A stretch of 64,000 nucleotides of DNA from an uncultured Clostridia bacterium. Its GTDB lineage: Bacteria; Bacillota; Clostridia; Oscillospirales; Acutalibacteraceae. Positions within the stretch are counted from its first letter, which is position 1. Each line of letters starts with the position of its first letter. Positions 59,447 through 64,000 of this stretch are shown piece after piece. The stretch is from positions 1-64,000 of the forward strand of contig CANQGK010000004.1 of assembly GCA_947623175.1 (NCBI GenBank), in the 5' to 3' direction. Below the pieces are notes generated by a model. That model saw only the letters and a list, made by a program, of their open reading frames with translations. It was not told where the DNA came from and searched no databases. The position numbers and the translations under genes are program-made.

Positions 59447-60529
59447 TTAATACTTTATGGGGTTGTTTTTTAAATATTTGTTTACCATAAGGGCGATTTT
59501 AAATACGATGGCATGATCGAACTCACGAAGATCCAAACCGGTAAGCTTTTTGATTTTTTCGAGTCGGTATACCAAGGTGTTGCGGTGAACAAAGAGCTTT
59601 CTCGAGGTTTCGGATACGTTAAGGTTATTTTCAAAGAAGCGCTGGATTGTAAAGAGGGTTTCCTGATCGAGGCTTTCTATGGAGCCGAGCTTGAAAACCT
59701 CCTTTAAGAAGGTCTCGCAAAGGGTGGTGGGAAGATGATAAATAAGCCTTGCTATTCCGAGCGCGTCGTAAGCTACTATGGTTTTTTCGTTGTCGAATAC
59801 CTTGCCTACCTCCAATGCGGTTTGCGCTTCTTTAAAAGCGCGCGCCAAATCCTTGAGATTGTTTACGGTAGTGCTTATTCCGATATACGGGTGCAGATAA
59901 AATTCGCCCGAAATGGTATCGGCAATGGTGGTGGCAAGCTTTTCAATGGTTTTGGAGTCGATGCCGGACTTGGTCTCCTTTACGAGCACGATATCGGTTT
60001 CATTGATATTGATGATAAAATCCTTCATTTTATCGGGGAATAGATTTTGCATAATATCGTAAACCGAAACGTCGCGATTATCCAGAACTCTGATTAAAAA
60101 TACCGTACGGGATACGTCGCTGTTAAAATAAAGCTCTCTCGCCTTGAGATAAATATCGCCGGGAAGAATATTATCGAGCAATATATTTTTGATAAAGTTA
60201 CTGCGGTCATATTTTTCGTCATAATAGAACTTAATATTGGCGAAGGCTACCGCGATTACCGAAGCGTATTTCGAGGCGATAAGATCGTCGCCGTCGACGA
60301 AAACGTAATAATTGGCTCCCTGGTTTGAGGGAAGCGACTTATATGTATATCCACCGTTTACGAAAAGGTCGCCTGCGCCTAAGGTCATACTCGTAATGGT
60401 CTCGCCTATTTTTGATAACTCACTGCAGGCGATAACGGAAAAGTTCTCATCCGCCACGCCGAAGACGCGGTCTATGGATTCCTTCATTTGATGAATAATA
60501 CCCTGAAACAGCCGATTTGTCATTTTCAC
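59447..60529 (-). CDS. PucR/CdaR-family transcriptional regulator
   Basis: The 360-residue protein has a GGDEF-like middle domain (about 135-290) and a C-terminal helix-turn-helix of the PucR type (TIQRFFENNLNVSETSRKLF, then HRNTLVYRLEKIKKLTG). The N-terminal 120 residues are a possible sensing domain. Family members respond to purines or sugar diacids; the ligand here is unknown. It starts at GTG 60529 (AAGGA 6 bases upstream) or at ATG 60523. It lies 20 bases upstream of ftsE on the same strand, so it may be co-transcribed. Confidence 0.82.
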   Translation of the reverse strand: MKMTNRLFQGIIHQMKESIDRVFGVADENFSVIACSELSKIGETITSMTLGAGDLFVNGGYTYKSLPSNQGANYYVFVDGDDLIASKYASVIAVAFANIKFYYDEKYDRSNFIKNILLDNILPGDIYLKARELYFNSDVSRTVFLIRVLDNRDVSVYDIMQNLFPDKMKDFIININETDIVLVKETKSGIDSKTIEKLATTIADTISGEFYLHPYIGISTTVNNLKDLARAFKEAQTALEVGKVFDNEKTIVAYDALGIARLIYHLPTTLCETFLKEVFKLGSIESLDQETLFTIQRFFENNLNVSETSRKLFVHRNTLVYRLEKIKKLTGLDLREFDHAIVFKIALMVNKYLKNNPIKY

Positions 60530-60680
60530 AGCACATCCTTTAATTTAAAGATAAAACAATTATAAAATAGCATTATATTATATATATTACACAATTACGA
60601 AGCAATTTGCAAGTAATATTAATTAAAATACATAAAAAAGTTACAAATTAGTGTCAAATGCAAAAAATACAGGCTTAAAA

Positions 60681-61247
60681 TCATTCAAAAATCTCAAAAG
60701 TCAGATTGGAATGAATAGTATAATCCTCGCTATTATAGAGGTTAAATACATATTTTTGTTTTTTTACGGCGTAATCGACGGTATTTTTGGTGCCGCCCGC
60801 CTTACCGTCAAACCATGTAAGGACGAAATCGCTGTTATCCACCATAAAACGGTTGCGGTTTTGGAAACAGCCCTTATAATACCGGTCTGCCAAAATCACC
60901 TTTTCGTCCGACTCTTTCAAAACCTTGTCGTAGCGTTCACGCCATTCGGGCGAATAGCCGTCGCTCTGATCGGCATACGGAATTACACATATAAGCTTAA
61001 GCGGAAATTCGGAGGCTTTTTTCAAAAGCAAAATCGTTTCGGCGCAGATTATATCAAACCCCATTGCCATACCTGTGTAAAAGGTTCGGCAGCCTTCGTC
61101 TAAAAGCTGTTTTATTCCGAGTATTAAAGTATTATCGAAATCGATATACGCTTTATCCTCCACTCCGATATCAAAGGGCAGCTTTTCGGGTCTGTAGCCG
61201 GTAAAACAACATTTGTAACCGGCGTCGAAATTTTCGGAATTTTCCAT
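60681..61247 (-). CDS. SLOG-domain (DUF1273/YpsA-like) protein
   Basis: The 188-residue protein has the SLOG pattern CCFTGYRPEKLPF, FYTGMAMGFDIICAE and DFVLTWFDGKAGGTKNTV. SLOG domains are nucleotide-binding folds, known from DprA and from YpsA of Bacillus; the cellular function is open. GGCAGG precedes the ATG. It is divergent from the antiporter gene. Confidence 0.88.
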   Translation of the reverse strand: MENSENFDAGYKCCFTGYRPEKLPFDIGVEDKAYIDFDNTLILGIKQLLDEGCRTFYTGMAMGFDIICAETILLLKKASEFPLKLICVIPYADQSDGYSPEWRERYDKVLKESDEKVILADRYYKGCFQNRNRFMVDNSDFVLTWFDGKAGGTKNTVDYAVKKQKYVFNLYNSEDYTIHSNLTFEIFE

Positions 61248-61292
61248 TTAATTACCTGCCTTTATATATTTTGTTAAAAATTTTAAGAGTCA

Positions 61293-61321
61293 TTGACTTT
61301 TAGCCCGCAAAAGGCTATAAT
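61293..61321 (+). promoter_or_regulatory. Promoter of the Ca2+/Na+ antiporter gene
   Basis: TTGACT (61293-61298) and TATAAT (61316-61321) are exactly 17 bp apart, 28 bases before the ATG. The spacing and boxes are near consensus. Confidence 0.85.
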
Positions 61322-61349
61322 TATTTAAAATACTGTTGCGGGTGAAAAC

Positions 61350-62312
61350 ATGAATCTTTATATTGCGATATTTTTATTTGCGGTAGGACTTTTATTTGTA
61401 GTAAAGGGCGGCGACTACTTTGTCGACGCCGCGTCGTGGATAGCCGAAATAAGCGGAATACCGAAGCTTATTATAGGCGCTACGGTAGTGAGCATCGCGA
61501 CTACCATGCCCGAAATGCTGGTGTCGGTTCTGGCGGCAAAGGAAGGCAAGGTTGATATGTCTATCGGAAACGCCGTAGGCAGCGTTACCGCCAATATCGG
61601 GCTTATTATGGCGCTGGCGCTTATTTTTTTGCCGGGCGTCATAAAGCGAAAGGATTATTTGCTGAAATCGATCATTATGCTTTTTGCGGCGCTGATAATC
61701 GTGCTTTGCGGATTTTCGGGTAAAATAAGTATGCTGTTTTCGTTTATTTTACTCGCAACCTTCGCCTTTTTCACCTTTGACAACGTTATGAGCGCCAAAA
61801 GGACCCTTGCCGCAAAAGCCGAAAGCGACGAGCTTGTCAAGCCCACGAAAAAAACCGTCGTTTTGAATATTATTAAGTTTATCGTGGGGGCCGTAGGTAT
61901 AGTCTGGGGTGCGAATCTGCTCGTCGATAACGGAAGCGAGCTTGCGCGATTTATGGGAATATCCGAGCGAATTATCGGCGTGACTCTTGTGGCGGTGGGA
62001 ACCTCATTACCCGAACTTATAACCACCGTGACCGCAATTTCAAAAAAGCAGGCGTCGCTGTCGGTGGGAAATATTTTGGGCGCGAACATAATGGATTTAA
62101 CCCTCATAATGCCGCTGAGCTCATTAATCGCCGGAAAACCGCTTCCGGTATCTTCAACCTCCGCCGCGATAGACCTGCCGATATGCCTTGTGGTAGGTCT
62201 TATAGCGCTGATACCCGCGCTTATAAAATCCAAGTTTTCAAAATGGCAGGGATTTTTGCTCTTAGCGGTATACATAGCCTATATAGTGATAACATGCTTT
62301 GTGGTTAAATAA
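61350..62312 (+). CDS. CaCA-family calcium/sodium antiporter (YrbG-like)
   Basis: The 320-residue protein has about ten transmembrane helices with two inverted alpha-repeats, seen as GATVVSIATTMPEMLVSVLA (about 43-62) and GVTLVAVGTSLPELITTVTA (about 210-229). The acidic residues in these repeats bind the ions. It likely exports Ca2+ in exchange for Na+ or H+. GGGTGAAAAC precedes the ATG. It is a single-gene unit between its own promoter and terminator. Confidence 0.93.
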   Translation: MNLYIAIFLFAVGLLFVVKGGDYFVDAASWIAEISGIPKLIIGATVVSIATTMPEMLVSVLAAKEGKVDMSIGNAVGSVTANIGLIMALALIFLPGVIKRKDYLLKSIIMLFAALIIVLCGFSGKISMLFSFILLATFAFFTFDNVMSAKRTLAAKAESDELVKPTKKTVVLNIIKFIVGAVGIVWGANLLVDNGSELARFMGISERIIGVTLVAVGTSLPELITTVTAISKKQASLSVGNILGANIMDLTLIMPLSSLIAGKPLPVSSTSAAIDLPICLVVGLIALIPALIKSKFSKWQGFLLLAVYIAYIVITCFVVK

Positions 62313-62342
62313 TCTATGTAAAAAATGCATCGACTAATCCCC

Positions 62343-62378
62343 GCACGGTAACGCCTTACGCGTTACCGTGCTTTTTTT
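62343..62378 (+). terminator. Terminator of the antiporter gene
   Basis: A perfect 12-bp stem (GCACGGTAACGC with GCGTTACCGTGC, 5-base loop) is followed by seven T. It lies 30 bases after the stop codon and close to the end of the converging gene. Confidence 0.93.
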
Positions 62379-62386
62379 GTGTCAAA

Positions 62387-63778
62387 TTATCCGAACAGGG
62401 TGTTGAAAATATTTTTGATATAATCGATCACGCCCGTATTTGCTTCGGCTTGTGAAGTAATAAGGCAATAAATCAATGCCGCTATCGCAATCGCTATTAA
62501 TATCAAAATGATATATATCGTAATATTGGCGAAGTTAGGCTTTTTGTGAAAATCGGACGTTTGTTCGGTGATGATCTCCGAATTTTCAACCGGATAATCG
62601 CTGTAAGCCTCGTTATAAGAGCTTGCCGCACCCTTGCGGATTTTTTCGGCTTCCAAAAAAAGCTCCGGTTCGTTTTCGCCGTTTTGCACCGATTCGGTTC
62701 CCGCACTGCCTTCGGGCGCGGCTTCGGGCATGCTTTCGGGCGAATTTTCGGCTGTCGCGGGTTGGATTTCCGGTACGGTATTTGCCGTATTTTCGGGCGC
62801 GGCAGTATACTGTGCGGCGGCTTCGCCGCCGTAAACCGGGTTTGCACCGTTCGGGTTTTCGGATGTTTCTGCGGCGGTTTCCGAAGAATTGTTTAAATTC
62901 TCCGCATTCGGTGCGGCAACAGGCTCCGTTATAGGCAGTACATCGGGTTCCGCCGGCTGTACCGGCGCAGGTTGTGCCAACGCAGGCTCCGCCAGGGGAG
63001 GTACTTGCGCGGTCGCGGAAGCTACTGCCGGTTCGGCGATCGCGGAGGCTTGTGCAATGCCTGTAGCCGCTTCTGCGGTCGCGGCAGCCGTACCGGCGGT
63101 AACCGCAGAGGCTATTGCGGCGGTCTGCGCGGTTTGTGAGACGACTTCCGCCGCACCGGTCAATATTTCCGCCGCGGCGTTTCCTTGGCCGGCGGTCGGT
63201 TGGGCTTCCGGCGCGGCTTCCGAAGCGGCGTCGGTCGGGTTATCGACAGCGTCGGCTTGCGGTTCGGCGGCGGGAGCGGCGGTTTCATTCGTTTTATCGG
63301 AGTCGGCTGTATTATTCGCGCTTGTGTACAGCTGTGTAATATAGGGGTGAATAAGGCTTTCCATAACCGATTTGCGGATGCTTTTACTCTCCGATACCAA
63401 AATCATAACCTGAGTTCCGCTTTCGATTATACAGCCGCCGAAATATCCGTCCGAATTGACAAGCGGTACCGAGCCGCTTATTATATTGATTTGTTCTTCC
63501 GATTTGATGCCGTACTTTTGATTGTCGGCAACGGTAACCTCTTTGCCGATGGCGCCGGCGATATTCTCTATAATATTGTCCTCGCCGAAAAGGTTGCCCG
63601 CCACTATGATTATTTTACTGCGCGAGACCGCCCGCGTAAGGCTTAAAATCAAGTCTTTTCTGTCGCTGACCTTACTGTTGAGCAAACGCATGCGGCAGCA
63701 GCCGCAAAGATTAAATTCCATTTCAAAATCGGTGTTGGTTTTATAATATACAATATCAACCTTCATGTTTTGAAGCAT
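62387..63778 (-). CDS. CinA/MoaB-like N-terminal domain on a tail-anchored protein with Ala/Pro/Glu linker
   Basis: The 463-residue protein has three parts. Residues 1-165 resemble the molybdopterin-binding fold of CinA (SRSKIIIVAGNLFGEDNIIE, then an S-G-S-V-P and 'GCIIESGTQVMILV' stretch). Residues about 170-405 are low complexity and rich in Ala, Pro, Glu and Thr. A transmembrane helix lies near 420-445, followed by a short end. GGAGG precedes the ATG. I know no described protein with this combination; the domain match is by eye and should be treated as tentative. Confidence 0.65.
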   Translation of the reverse strand: MLQNMKVDIVYYKTNTDFEMEFNLCGCCRMRLLNSKVSDRKDLILSLTRAVSRSKIIIVAGNLFGEDNIIENIAGAIGKEVTVADNQKYGIKSEEQINIISGSVPLVNSDGYFGGCIIESGTQVMILVSESKSIRKSVMESLIHPYITQLYTSANNTADSDKTNETAAPAAEPQADAVDNPTDAASEAAPEAQPTAGQGNAAAEILTGAAEVVSQTAQTAAIASAVTAGTAAATAEAATGIAQASAIAEPAVASATAQVPPLAEPALAQPAPVQPAEPDVLPITEPVAAPNAENLNNSSETAAETSENPNGANPVYGGEAAAQYTAAPENTANTVPEIQPATAENSPESMPEAAPEGSAGTESVQNGENEPELFLEAEKIRKGAASSYNEAYSDYPVENSEIITEQTSDFHKKPNFANITIYIILILIAIAIAALIYCLITSQAEANTGVIDYIKNIFNTLFG

Positions 63779-63889
63779 TTTATTTTCCTCCTTTTTTGTG
63801 CGCGGGCTTTAAGCTTAAAGCGCCGGTTTGTACAAATTAAGTATACCCGTCGTGGCGGGAATGAATAAATTTATTTTAAGTCCGAGGGT

Positions 63890-64000
63890 TTATTTTTTTA
63901 TGCCGCGGTCGCTGTACCATTTTTCGGGATATATGGGATCGGGATTGACCACCGCCGAAGAAGTATCTACGGTATCGTCTTCCCCGCTTCTCACCTCGCG
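63890..64000 (-). CDS. 3' end of an unidentified gene running off the window
   Basis: On the minus strand a frame enters from the right edge and ends at TAA (63890-63892) after 36 codons, including PDPIYPEKWYSDRGIKK. The remainder is outside the window. It lies 111 bases upstream of the CinA-like gene in the same direction. Too short to identify. Confidence 0.5.
   Translation of the reverse strand, partial: REVRSGEDDTVDTSSAVVNPDPIYPEKWYSDRGIKK

Overview
The window reads as a Clostridia (Bacillota) chromosome, probably a gut anaerobe of the Oscillospiraceae/Ruminococcaceae type. The evidence is an electron-bifurcating-type [FeFe] hydrogenase operon, YlmC/YmxH, VanZ and ftsEX, and a Tn1549-like integrative and conjugative element (ICE). 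This placement comes from gene content and recalled protein families; no 16S or other marker gene is present.

Bases 1 to about 22,300 are the right-hand part of the ICE; its left end lies outside the window. In order it carries the end of a Maff2-type gene, a mating-channel and cell-wall module (VirB6-like, PrgI, VirB4, an orphan DNA methyltransferase, an NlpC/P60 hydrolase, DUF4315, DUF4366), topoisomerase III, a Cys-rich VLP protein, a 1013-residue ArdA/ArdC-type antirestriction fusion and a TTRAP protein. On the opposite strand are relaxase, MobC and an XRE regulator. Next comes an AT-richer accessory patch with direct repeats and decayed regulators (16.0-18.7 kb). The element ends with a sigma-like factor, an HTH protein, about 500 bp of highly structured non-coding DNA, a large serine recombinase and a CotJC-like fragment. 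The two strand-opposed transfer blocks share an inverted two-part regulatory/oriT-like element at 10.23 and 15.45 kb.

Bases 22.68-38.69 kb (minus strand) form one roughly 16 kb operon that looks like a glycan capture and import system: a six-repeat membrane-anchored surface protein, a giant solute-binding lipoprotein, two separate pairs of ABC permeases without any ATPase, an NHL-propeller/Yip1 membrane protein, a DUF5696 protein and a surface-anchored clan-A-like glycosidase. A divergent AraC/cupin regulator (38.9 kb) is its likely controller. This is the best candidate in the window for an undescribed system.

Bases 39.8-45.0 kb hold a YlmC/YmxH protein, a YesL-like and other membrane proteins, a DUF6062 protein, an OGG1-type glycosylase and a TtcA-family PP-loop protein. 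Bases 45.0-53.2 kb are a ten-gene hydrogenase operon (hydC, two DRTGG proteins, an RsbW-like ATPase, a HydS-like sensory hydrogenase homologue, a PHP protein, a second HATPase, a [2Fe-2S] protein, hydB, hydA). It combines the catalytic complex with a compact signalling set.

Bases 53.4-64.0 kb are housekeeping and envelope genes: tsf, rpsB, a coiled-coil protein, VanZ, an envC/pcsB-like M23 hydrolase with ftsX and ftsE (a divisome-controlled peptidoglycan hydrolysis module), a PucR/CdaR regulator, a SLOG/YpsA protein, a Ca2+/Na+ antiporter, a CinA/MoaB-like tail-anchored protein with a long Ala/Pro/Glu linker, and the 3' end of one further gene. No rRNA, tRNA, CRISPR array or complete insertion sequence was seen.
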